DNA of 64,000 nt from Cyclaneusma minus (taxonomy: Eukaryota; Ascomycota; Leotiomycetes; Marthamycetales; Marthamycetaceae), in NCBI GenBank assembly GCA_037179335.1, contig JAKZHN010000047.1, forward strand, positions 124,001 through 188,000, in the 5' to 3' direction. The position numbers and the translations under genes were made by a program. This document shows, in pieces, positions 44,476-54,075 of this stretch; position 1 is the first letter of the stretch, and each line of letters begins with the position of its first letter. A model generated the notes under the pieces. It ran no database searches. It saw nothing but the letters and a program-made list of their open reading frames with translations, and was not told the origin of the DNA.

Positions 44476-46178
44476 GTATCTTGTATGGAGTTGGGAGAGG
44501 TTTTGAATAGGGCTTGCAGGTCAAGCTGGGTGGGGAATGTTACGGGGTTAGGGGTGGAGGCCTTAGGCAGCCACTCCTTAGGCAGCCACACCGCTCCTTT
44601 GTCTTCCTAGCTTCTTTGTTAGAGCTGAAGCTATGTAGGATAAGAAGGCAGAGCTCTCCGGACCTCTCCTTCTCCCCTTAGCTTCACTAATCCAGTCTTC
44701 ACCTACTGCTTGTTCGGGCTCTTGGCTCCCTCAGTAAGTCTCCGTGACAGGGAAATGGGTTGGGTCAACCGGGAGTTTGGGAGTTGGCTTATGAGTTTGT
44801 GATTTAGACGGATGCCAGGCGAATGCTCAGACAACAGCTAATTGTTCACAAGACAGTCGAATGTGCAGTTGACAGTCAGAGATCCAAGTGAAGATGGCGT
44901 GAAAGCACTTTCTGCTCCCGAAGGTTGAGTTACATCGGCCTGGTTCGATTAGGCCCCTTGACCCGGCCATTCTAACAGCGCCGTGGTTGCCATCTTGTTA
45001 AGGGGAAGGCAATTTTGTCACAGGAACAAATATTTCCAATGGCAGGATATTGGGATTTATGAACACAAAGTGCTAGTATATCGTACAAACTAGCTGTATA
45101 GGATACTAAGCGCACGCCCCCCTTCCTGCGCTCCCCCACTCCCCACTCCACAGGTTGTTTATCGGACCCGCTCGGACCGAGTCTTCTTCATGATACGCAC
45201 AGGCCAGCGAGGAGATATGAGGCGATTCGCAGCACATCACGGTGCGCTCTTGACAAACACCATCACCACTGCAGCCGAATACCACAGTTTGGCCCCCTCG
45301 CTCAAATACCCTCTCAGGAGAGCCAGTATGTATTGGCTTTTATCAATTGAGCAAATCTGCCATCTCACAGCCACCAAGATCACAGTCAACATCGATGGTA
45401 AACCACTCCTTGGTCAATTCGGCGACAAACATCATTTTTCTATGTGGTCATCCAACGGGCATGCTGCCAGAACAAGACCTTGATCCCAAAGCTTGGCTTT
45501 ACCCATGCTGTATACGCAAGCTGCGATAAGGCGTGTGCCTTGCATATGTGCTTGCGCCGCATCGGCCCTGGCGCCAAGCATCGATGCTCGGAGATATGCA
45601 TGTTCGCGGCGTATGTCCTCGAGGAGGACCCTGGAGATGCCGATGAGGTGTTTGCTGGCCGACGGCGAAGCACAAGGTGAGGTACTTTATCTTTTTTGTT
45701 TTCCAGCTTTCGAGTCTTTAGTTTCGTTTTGTGTTGTTTCATATCCCGTTCTTTGGTCTGTTCTATTGCATGTATACTGGTGTTTGAGATGAAGGGATGT
45801 GATCTCCCATGTGTTGTTTGTCTGCTCCGAGCTGGACATGACATCTGGAGAGCGGACCGGGATCCTGTCTCCACCAGGGTGCCGAATATCGAGATTCCAG
45901 ATTCCCGTATCTGTGGAGTGTGGAGACTGTAGATACCAGCTTTGGCACCCTGCTATCTGCAGGAGAACTCGCCGATAAGTAAGGTACGGTACGAGTAGCA
46001 GCTCATATATCTCCTCTGTTGTCCTGCGTCTCTGCCCTTCTATTCTGCTCGATTTCTCCCATCCTCCTCCATTCCTCCCATCCTCCTCCATTCATCCCCT
46101 TGGCTTCCTCTCTCCTTTCCCATTGAGCCATCATTCCCATCTCACTTGGCCGTCGTTCCTACCTCGCCAGCCGCCAAA
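44476..46178. other. Intergenic region between HET 1 and the secreted protein gene
   Basis: 1.7 kb. Several ORFs of 60-145 codons overlap each other on both strands between 45190 and 46090 but none has a recognisable domain. A short direct repeat CCATCCTCCTCCATTC lies just upstream of the next gene. Confidence 0.4.
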
Positions 46179-48000
46179 ATGCGGTCTCTCTCAGCAGCCC
46201 TCCTCCTCGGCCCTGTCCTCGCGCCTCTGGCCCAGGCATCCCCCCAAGCCTGCATCACCGCCACAGCAACAGTAACCACAACCCAAGACATCACCATCAC
46301 CTCCACCGCAACCAGCACCGTCACCACCACCTCCGCCTACCCCTACACCGACGACTCCATGCCCTTCCCCTCGCTCCTCCCCCTCCCCGCCGACATCGAC
46401 GTCTACAAAGCCTACCAAAAGATCGCCGCCTCCACCCAAAACACCACCATCGCGTGGTGGTACGAAGGCCTGTCCTCCGTCATCGCCGACGGCCTGCCCG
46501 AGACGCCCGGCCTCAAGTCGCAGACCCTGCAGGCGTGGCGCGTGCAGCAGCTCAGCAGCACCAAGATGCGCATCGACTGGAGCGAGCTGATTATACTGGC
46601 CGATTTCCAGTCGGGCGACGATGCCACGTATTTCTATAATCCGCTGAGTGGAATCAACAATACGGACGTGCCGAACTATTACTAGTGAGTTGACCATCCT
46701 TCTAATTATATGAGCTGCAATGCCATCAGACCCTTCTACCTTGCAAGCTTCAACGGCACCGGATCGCATCTTCTTTTATTTATGGGGGCCAGCCCCCAAA
46801 CCCCCGTGGCGCGCGGCGCGCGGTATTCCAATGGGTGGAATTTGTGAGATGTTAAATACAGCCCAGCGAGGCCCGGGGGGCTTGGGGCGGGCCCCNNNNN
46901 NNNNNNNNNNNNNNNNNNNNNNNNNNNNNNNNNNNNNNNNNNNNNNNNNNNNNNNNNNNNNNNNNNNNNNNNNNNNNNNNNNNNNNNNNNNNNNNNNNNN
47001 NNNNNNNNNNNNNNNNNNNNNNNNNNNNNNNNNNNNNNNNNNNNNNNNNNNNNNNNNNNNNNNNNNNNNNNNNNNNNNNNNNNNNNNNNNNNNNNNNNNN
47101 NNNNNNNNNNNNNNNNNNNNNNNNNNNNNNNNNNNNNNNNNNNNNNNNNNNNNNNNNNNNNNNNNNNNNNNNNNNNNNNNNNNNNNNNNNNNNNNNNNNG
47201 ATCATGAAATACTGGGATGGACAAGGTCTGAGGTAAGCAAGATTTCTCTTTCTGCGCAATGTGATCAGACCCTTCTATCTTGCAAGCTTCAACGGCACCG
47301 GATCGTGATAGCAATTTTTTTTTATAGGGGCCAGCCCCCAAACCCCCGTGGCTCGCTGCGCTCGATCTTCCTAGGAGTGGAATTTGTCTGAGTGAAAATC
47401 GAGCGCAGCGAGGCCCGGGGGTCTGGGGGCTGGCCCCCAGGAAGTGCGCCCTCAATAGCCTGTTCCCTCCGCTGGCCTCTCCCTCCGAACTCAGCTGACC
47501 CGCGACCCCCCAGCGACGGCCCCGTAACCTACTACATGACAGCCAACACCACCAACGGCAGCAGCGGCATCGACCTCGAGATCCTCCAACCCAACGCCAC
47601 GATCCTCACGGCCACGATCCAGGGGCGCCTCTACAACAACAACCGCATCCACTTCTACCAAACGGAAGAAAAGATCCGCTCTGGCTCTGACCTCACATCA
47701 ATCCTGCAGTTCGTCGGCTCGCTCGACGACGTGCGCAATCCGAATGTGTCCAGCGCGGCCGGGACGGGCTACTACCATGCGGCGTTCTCGGGCGCGATTA
47801 GCGATCTGTTTGCGTATCCGAATGGCACACAGGGGGATACGCATATTTTGGGGAATGTGAGGAAGCAGGGGGCGAGGAACGAGGGCGTTTTTCCGAGGCA
47901 GTGGAAGGAGATGAAGGTGCATTTTCCGGAGTTTTTTGAGAATGATACTATTGCGCCGGATTGGACGGGGATTTTGACGAGTGCTGGGTTGGATCCGTGA
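46179..48000 (+). CDS. Secreted protein of unknown function
   Basis: Exons 46179-46684 and 47514-48000 give about 330 residues. The start at 46179 places a signal peptide (MRSLSAALLLGPVLAPLAQA) at the N-terminus. A Thr-rich stretch (TATATVTTTQDITITSTATS) and several NxS/T sites (NTT, NAT, NGS, NVS) fit an extracellular glycoprotein. The frame continues correctly across GTGAGT to CCCCAG into DGPVTYYMTANTTNG. The intron (829 bp with gap) contains foldback arms, an N gap and a 214-bp block copied from or to the DUF1769 gene. Inside it, 46729-46764 reads PFYLASFNGTGS, which would fit just before DGPVTYYM as a 36-nt exon, but joining it here creates a stop codon. I do not recognise the family. Confidence 0.75.
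46782..46895. repeat. Foldback arms before gap 3 (diverged)
   Basis: The arm at 46782-46823 (GGGGGCCAGCCCCCAAACCC, tip changed to GCGCGCGGCGCGCGG) and the opposite arm at 46861-46895 (CCCAGCGAGGCCCGGGG, running into N) form an inside-out pair. Confidence 0.75.
46896..47199. other. Assembly gap 3 (304 N)
   Basis: An N run inside the intron of the secreted protein gene, entered from within a foldback arm. Confidence 0.99.
47200..47413 (+). repeat. 214-bp block duplicated from/into the DUF1769 gene
   Basis: Differs from 61166-61378 by one substitution and one 1-nt indel. It contains the end of DUF1769 exon 3 (coding IMKYWDGQG), its GTAAGC donor, an ACCCTTCTATCTTGCAAGC segment also present at 46729-46746, and one foldback arm. 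Confidence 0.9.
47327..47443. repeat. Inside-out foldback arm pair after gap 3
   Basis: Arms at 47327-47366 (tip GCTCGCTGCGCTCGAT) and 47398-47443 (tip ATCGAGCGCAGCGAGG) face each other across 31 bp. Confidence 0.87.
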
Positions 48001-49479
48001 ATGAGGAGGGATGGGTGCTGGGGAGATGCGGGTGGGGGAGGGGGGGTTGTATATATGAATGTATGAATTAATAAAGAGAGGAGGTGGTGGGTATGCTTGT
48101 ATATAAGTAGTGCGATGAAATTGCTTGCTAGGTATTATTGGTAATGTTGGGGGGGTGTGTCTGAAATGGAAATTTGTTGGTATTGTGCGTTGTGCGGTTA
48201 TTTTGGAACTCTTGTGCTGGCTGCGGTGGAGATTTCTCGTTTTGGTGATCTCGCATTTTAGAAAGACAAAGCCGGCGATTCGCACCGCAGAGACCGATCT
48301 CGCTTCGTGCGACGGACGGCAATATACGGCACCCACAGATGGGGTTTGGAAACGATTTGGGGTAGCGAGGGTAGGAGCGTATGGTTTGGCCCGGGGGGGT
48401 GGGGGGTTCGAGGGTGCTAGATGTAGGGAAGGAAGGACGGACGGAAGAAGTAGAAAGACATGTTTGGAGCAATCGCTACAGGGGATTGTGATGACAGTGG
48501 GCGGCTTGTGAAGCTTCTGATCATGCCTACTTCGAGTTCGGAGTGGGTAGGTGGTTTTGGAGCCGCACGAGGTGGCGTGCTGGTGGCGCGTTGCTGGTTT
48601 TGAGTGGGGGCTGGGGATGGAGGGTAGGAGTGAGAATGTGGGATTTTGTCAGATACATGTAAGTTTATAGCCGGTGCTGGGGAAGGGGAAGGAGGGAGAT
48701 TGCTGGAGGGTGGAGAGGTGGTGGTGGGTGAGATGTGATGGTGATGGTGATGTTGTGGGGATGTGGATATGGATAGGCTGAGAAGGGCTGATTTCAAACG
48801 GGCTGACAAAAGTGGAAGGAGATGGTTGGGGAGATTTGAAAGGGAATCGAGAATGCAAAATGCAAAGATGGGGAGGGGAGAGAGAAAGGTCGTCATAGAG
48901 GGGTTGGGGAATTTACTGGTATTCGGTGACGTGTTTTGGATAGGGTGATGTGGCGCTAGGACGAAAAGTGCAAGATGAGAGGAAGGTGGAAGTGTTGGGG
49001 AAGAGATGGGAGGTGATGGTGGGAGAAGATATCACGATATAGTTGAATAGCATCGATTTGAGCCCGCCGAAACGGTTCGGTCTGGATGTTGGATTGGAGG
49101 AGAGACTGTCTGAGCTCGTGTTGAGCTCCTTGTTGAAGAAGTGAAGTGAATTGCACCTTACTATCTAGATGTCTGTTCAGGTGACGATAATATTGTTGGC
49201 AGAGGAGATGTGTTGTTGGACTGCTTGCGATGAATGCTATAAGCCTATTGAATACTATATATACCCCTTCATTAATTATGGTTTTTGGTTAAGTGTTACT
49301 TATTGGAATAATGAAGAGACTGGAATTTCACCATAGGCAAAAATGGGAATCACTGGAATAAAAGCATTCTCCCATCTCAGGTGCTTAAACAATGTTGACA
49401 GAACGAGCTCAACACCTTTGACATGAGTGCTAGGTATGATGCCTTAAATCTAGGGGCTTATAAGTAGAGATTACTAGTC
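48001..49479. other. Non-coding region upstream of the rRNA relic
   Basis: 1.5 kb. It is G-rich on the plus strand at 48001-48960 and AT-rich at 49200-49350. Minus-strand ORFs here are Pro/Ser/His low complexity. No gene was supported. Confidence 0.4.
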
Positions 49480-49642
49480 ATACTGCGGTATGGCAACGCT
49501 ACTACTCTGGCGTGGAAGCCTCCCTTCGAGAAGCGTTACTCGCAGCTGCCCCGGGCAGTCCAGAGACTAAATAGTGGCGGACACTCGGGGTGCTTTTGAC
49601 ATAGTCCAACCCTTTAGCGCAAGCTCTAGGTACCTATGAGTG
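49480..49642 (+). other. Group I intron-like 3' part (relic)
   Basis: CAGAGACTAAAT at 49561-49572 and ACATAGTCCAA at 49600-49610 carry complementary GACTA/TAGTC strands, as in the P7 helix of group I introns. ACTGCGG near 49483 could be P4. It ends directly at the 18S-like sequence, at the position of the known intron hot spot near E. coli 1210. This is tentative, resting on motif recognition only. Confidence 0.4.
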
Positions 49643-49984
49643 TAGATGTTCTGGGCCGCAACGCGCGCTACACTGACAGAGCCAACGAATTCATTCCTTG
49701 ACCGAAAATTTGGGTAATCTTGTATAATCTCTGTCGTGCTGGGGATAGAGCATTACAATTGTTGCTTTTTAATGAGGAATTCCTAGTAGGCGCAAGTTAT
49801 TAGCTTGTGCCGATTATATTCCTGCCCTTTGTACACACCGACCGCCCGTCGCTATTACCGATTGAATGGCCTAGTGAGGCTTTCGGACTTGTGCTGCATG
49901 TGACTTGGGGAGTTCGGCAAGGACCACCCAGAGATGGAAAGTTGGTCAAACTTGGTTATCTAGAGGAAGTGAAAGTCGTAACAA
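49643..49984 (+). pseudogene. Mutated 18S rRNA 3' fragment
   Basis: Collinear with the 3' ~340 nt of fungal SSU rRNA. It has TAGATGTTCTGGGCCGCA, GCGCTACACTGACAGAGCCA, TCTGTCGTGCTGGGGATAGA, CCCTTTGTACACACCG, ACCGATTGAATGGC, GTTGGTCAAACTTGGTTAT and GAAAGTCGTAACAA. Many differences from the conserved sequence are C-to-T or G-to-A (TTTTTAATGAGG for the usual CTCTTCAACGAGG; AAGTTATTAGCTTG for AAGTCATCAGCTTG). Small insertions also occur (ACCGACCGCCC). The rest of the gene upstream and ITS/5.8S downstream are absent, so it is a dead dispersed fragment, not part of the rDNA array. Confidence 0.85.
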
Positions 49985-51000
49985 CTGAGGGTTCATCCTT
50001 CTGTGTTTACGGCGACCTTGCCCCTAAGTCATGCTTGCATGGCTGCACTACCATAAAAGCTATTACTAGCAGCTAGCAACTCCAAGGAAGAAGTCTAGAG
50101 ATTAGATGGCTGTGGCATTTCTCCTGGCATATCATCACATGTCAAGCGGAGATGGTTGTATTTCTCTTCTTTTTCTCCTCATTTTCCTACACTTCTCAGT
50201 TCTCTTGAATTTTAAAGGAGAAGCCATCAGTCTTTTAAGAATAGGTGCCACTGATTTATTCGTTGATTTTGGGTTTTCCTTTCGAAGTATCCACGAACCA
50301 CGATTCGAAGTCCCAACGTCGTTTTTTAGTCAATCGGGTTTTATCACCATTCACCAGGATTTTCATTTCCGTACCAATTCAGCGAGACTGTTCCTGGAAA
50401 TTGAATATTTTCTGCGATCTTCTTCAGTCATTGGTGGATGATTGCGACCTTAGGTAGTAACAGGCAGATATGCGAAGAGGCAGGATGCTGCATGAGATAG
50501 CCGCTGTTGGACACTCGTGAAGCGATTGGTAAGGAAGAGCTGATGCATCGGGAGACCTGCATATGGAGAAATCGCGGTCTCCCCTCAGCCCCAACACAGC
50601 CTCGCAGTCACTCCATATGTGCGCAAACCCCTCTTGACATTCTGACCTTAAAGTAACGGCAGCTCGAAATCCTCCGCCACTCCTCACAACTCCTCGCCAC
50701 TCCACCTTGTCGAGACTATCAGGATTCAGATCGGGGTACCTCGGCTCCAGCGGTGGGCCCTACGCGTTTGCGACTTCCGATTTTCGAAAAGCGCGGGCAG
50801 TGATAAACTTGGAGTGTCGTTTCCTCTGCAAACTTAGTCACCTGGAGTGACGAAGCCTACGTTCGAGCCCTATGCCCGCATCGATTCCTGCCAAGTGTCT
50901 TCGGGCTCGATATCCAAGCTAGTAAGTTTTGTTGTCCAAGCTAATCTCAGATGTCTGTTTGCTAATGACACCAAGATAGGAGGGTCCCAATAGAGCCATA
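49985..51000. other. Region between rRNA relic and HET gene 2
   Basis: About 1 kb including the HET 2 promoter. No ORF with family resemblance and no repeat noticed. Confidence 0.4.
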
Positions 51001-54000
51001 ATGTCGTCCGAGACTCCACATCAAGATGACGGCCCCACGACAAAAGCCTCCTCGCTCACACCCGATGATATTCAGTGTCCTAGTCTCCGAGATCATCCAT
51101 CCACAACAAGTCGGCGCCTCGAAGTTCTCGGCTCCGGAGAAAGCACAGCCGATATACATGAGAACCACGGCTCCTCGAACGCTGCACGGTGTATCTCCCG
51201 AAATCTCAGCCTCTACCGGATTCTCGATATCCTTAATTGGGTCAAGCGTGCAATAAATGGTGCAATACATTCTTTCTACGTGGCTCCTTACGTCATTCCG
51301 TCATTATACTTCAGGGTTTCCGAATTTTGCTGGATGATAATATGGTACCAACACGACCTTCAGGGAGCTGACCGCGCCCATTCATCTTCAAATCGAATTC
51401 GAGAAGCAGCAGACGCGAACCCTGTGAAGGCTGCAATGACGCTTGCAATTCATTTTTGTGCCGTTCCTATCCTCGGCATTTCACTGATATACTTCATGGC
51501 TCACGAATTTTGCCTGGAGATATTCAGGTATATATTCGACTTAGGGGGAGCAAAGACCGACGATGCCCCCTACAGTTCTAAAGTCACTAAACCTGTGAAG
51601 CGTGCAATAAAGCTTGCAATAGCTTCTTATTCCGTGGTTATCTTGGGCATTCTGCTAATACCTGTCGGACTATTCCTGGCGTTCATCTGGTACATGTTCG
51701 GCATTGGGAGAGCAAAGGCCGGCGACACACCCTACGGTTCCAAAGTCGCTAAAGCCGTGAAGAGTGCAATGAAGCAACCTGTGAAGAGTGCAACTAAGCT
51801 TGCGAAATGGTCTTTCCTTATTACTATAGTCAGCTTTCTCTGGATAGGCTACATCTTGTATAAGGTTACCACATGGACAGTGGCGTTGAGCCATTGGAAT
51901 ATAAGGAAGCATATGACGCAAAATGAGGAATTTCCTCCTACCGATCCGCCTGCTCTTCAAACATCCTCTGACCAGTTCTCATCTTCTGGAACCGTGTGTG
52001 CCGATTGCGCGGAATTGCCTCTTCGAGGCCTGACAAAGAAAGCCATTGAGCTGGGTGATTGTGGTCCATTCACGAAAAAACCTGCGGAAGGGGTGCGTGG
52101 CATTATTGTTGCGAGCGTAGGTCATCGATACAAAGAACCGGCGAAAACAGATTGCATATCATGTCAAATCTTCTGCAAGTCTCGTGCGAAAGCGACTCCA
52201 GTGCTGAAGGCGTTATCATTTCACGGGGCTCCCCTTATTTCCCTGGACGAGCCCGATGAGATATGGGCGGTGTCTTTCTCCAAGGCATGGCAGTTTGAAG
52301 ACTGGGGGTCACGGCTCGAAGGGCCATGCAATGCCTTGTGCCTGATGGTGCTGCCTCACGGGTTTCGGCGCCTTTTCGATGATTACTTTGGGAAAGAGAC
52401 CATTATCATGTCTCAAATCGCGACTCGATCATGTGCAGTTCTTTTGGAGGATATGATCTACCCGGACATCTTGGTACCCCAGCAAATTCCACCTGCTTTG
52501 AATTACGAGCTGGTCGGGGCGTGGTTGTGGTATTGCAGTAACAACCACAAAAAATGCAATGGTATCACAAAAGACATGGAGTGGGGGCTCAAAGGACTTC
52601 AAGTCATCGATTGCAATACGGGCTACCTCGAAGATTGCAAAGAATACATGCAATACGTTGCTCTGAGTTATGTCTGGGGTGCACCGACAGGACACCAGAG
52701 CAGAGCTGTTATCGTAGACAGCAAGGCGCAACTCCCAAAACAGCTTACTCCAGTCATCGAAGACTCGATCGTGGTTACGAAATCCCTTGGATTTCGGTAC
52801 CTTTGGATCGATCAGTTTTGTATCAATCAAGACAATCCTCAATCAAAGCTGCAGCAAATCCAACGAATGGATCTCATCTACCAGAACGCCGAACTTACTA
52901 TCATAGCTGCCGCTGGTCGAGATCAAAGCCATGGCTTACCGGGGGTGGGGGCCAGGATGCGAACAGCTCAACTAGTTGCCAAACCCCAGGAAGGTATGGT
53001 ATTGCTTGCAATGAAAGACCCGCAGCAATCAATCAAGAACTCCCATTGGTCTAATCGCGGTTGGACGTATCAAGAAGCAGCTCTGAGCCGGCGCCGTCTC
53101 GTCTTCACCGATGAAGAAGTGTACTTTGAATGCAACGATATGAATTGCTTCGAGAGTGCTCAAAGTCGACTTGATAGTCCACCTGTTCGAAATAAAAAGG
53201 AGATCTACAACACCCTGCGTAGGGGAATATTTGGTCAACTCCAAGAAAAGGAAATGGCAAGTGGAGGAAATTTTCTCCAATGTCTCTCCCTCGTGGAGGA
53301 TTACTCCAGGGGGAAATTGAGCTACGATTCAGACTCTCTGAACGCTTTCCAGGGGATTCTGGCGCGAATTTCCAAACAGAACCCTGAGGTTTGGCATAAT
53401 TGGGGACTCGCATTTGAAGGTTGTCCACATGTTTCATATGGGAAAAACTATAAGGAAGATTGGAAAAAGGGAGACAGGTTTTTTGCCCACTCTCTTTCTT
53501 GGCACCATCAACGGAGCCCGAAGTTAGCACCGGTGCGTCGGAGATACGACTTCCCATCATGGACATGGGCTGGTTGGGAAGGACAAGTGGAGTACGATTT
53601 CAAGGGTGAAAATTTTGAAAACCTCGTACTAAAGCTGCGCTTTGAGGATCACCACGGGAACCTTATCAGACTTCATGGGGGCTGCTCATGTAGAGTCATA
53701 CACATCAGCGCTAGAACACTACCGTGGGAAGTTCGCTCCCAGACCCCAATCGCTTCTTCGACGTTCGTCAGAATGAGTTTGTTGGATGGCAGACACGAGA
53801 TTGGATTGTTCTTATCATATGGAGCTGGCTCTGAAGCCGAATGGGTCACAAATGTCCACAACAATCCGAGCAGATGGCGATTCATATCTACTGGAAGATA
53901 CAATAATGGATGGTGGCCGGGATCGTGTCATTTTATTGTACTAATCTTGAAGTTGGACGTGCCCTCGGGCTTATGGGAACGAGCTGGGCAGCTTTGCATC

Positions 54001-54075
54001 CAACCATCATGTGATCAAGAGGAAATGGAGAAGATCATATCGGACGGGGAAGTCGAAACATTCAAGATCAAATAG
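51001..54075 (+). CDS. HET-domain protein 2 with repeated membrane modules
   Basis: Single-exon gene of 1024 codons. Residues ~80-300 contain four tandem modules of about 50-60 residues, each opening with VK.A[IM] (VKRAINGAIH, VKAAMTLAIH, VKRAIKLAIA, VKSAMKQP/VKSATKLAK). Each continues into a hydrophobic helix, for example FCAVPILGISLIYFMAHEFC and SYSVVILGILLIPVGLFLAF. The modules are separated by short linkers of SSKV.K or GSKVAKA type. A Cys-rich pre-domain (CADCAELPLRG) starts near residue 331. The HET core is at ~552-640: YVALSYVWGAPTG, VIEDSIVVTKSLGF, YLWIDQFCINQDN and LTIIAAAGRDQSHGLPG. NRGWTYQEAALSRRRLVFT and FPSWTWAGWEG follow. Placing a HET domain behind repeated membrane segments is unusual and suggests a membrane-tethered receptor or executor. 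Function is inferred. Confidence 0.9.
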   Translation: MSSETPHQDDGPTTKASSLTPDDIQCPSLRDHPSTTSRRLEVLGSGESTADIHENHGSSNAARCISRNLSLYRILDILNWVKRAINGAIHSFYVAPYVIPSLYFRVSEFCWMIIWYQHDLQGADRAHSSSNRIREAADANPVKAAMTLAIHFCAVPILGISLIYFMAHEFCLEIFRYIFDLGGAKTDDAPYSSKVTKPVKRAIKLAIASYSVVILGILLIPVGLFLAFIWYMFGIGRAKAGDTPYGSKVAKAVKSAMKQPVKSATKLAKWSFLITIVSFLWIGYILYKVTTWTVALSHWNIRKHMTQNEEFPPTDPPALQTSSDQFSSSGTVCADCAELPLRGLTKKAIELGDCGPFTKKPAEGVRGIIVASVGHRYKEPAKTDCISCQIFCKSRAKATPVLKALSFHGAPLISLDEPDEIWAVSFSKAWQFEDWGSRLEGPCNALCLMVLPHGFRRLFDDYFGKETIIMSQIATRSCAVLLEDMIYPDILVPQQIPPALNYELVGAWLWYCSNNHKKCNGITKDMEWGLKGLQVIDCNTGYLEDCKEYMQYVALSYVWGAPTGHQSRAVIVDSKAQLPKQLTPVIEDSIVVTKSLGFRYLWIDQFCINQDNPQSKLQQIQRMDLIYQNAELTIIAAAGRDQSHGLPGVGARMRTAQLVAKPQEGMVLLAMKDPQQSIKNSHWSNRGWTYQEAALSRRRLVFTDEEVYFECNDMNCFESAQSRLDSPPVRNKKEIYNTLRRGIFGQLQEKEMASGGNFLQCLSLVEDYSRGKLSYDSDSLNAFQGILARISKQNPEVWHNWGLAFEGCPHVSYGKNYKEDWKKGDRFFAHSLSWHHQRSPKLAPVRRRYDFPSWTWAGWEGQVEYDFKGENFENLVLKLRFEDHHGNLIRLHGGCSCRVIHISARTLPWEVRSQTPIASSTFVRMSLLDGRHEIGLFLSYGAGSEAEWVTNVHNNPSRWRFISTGRYNNGWWPGSCHFIVLILKLDVPSGLWERAGQLCIQPSCDQEEMEKIISDGEVETFKIK

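Noticed and set aside
45190..46091. Overlapping ORFs of 60-145 codons on both strands
   Set aside because: They contradict each other, lack domains and show no splice-linked continuation.
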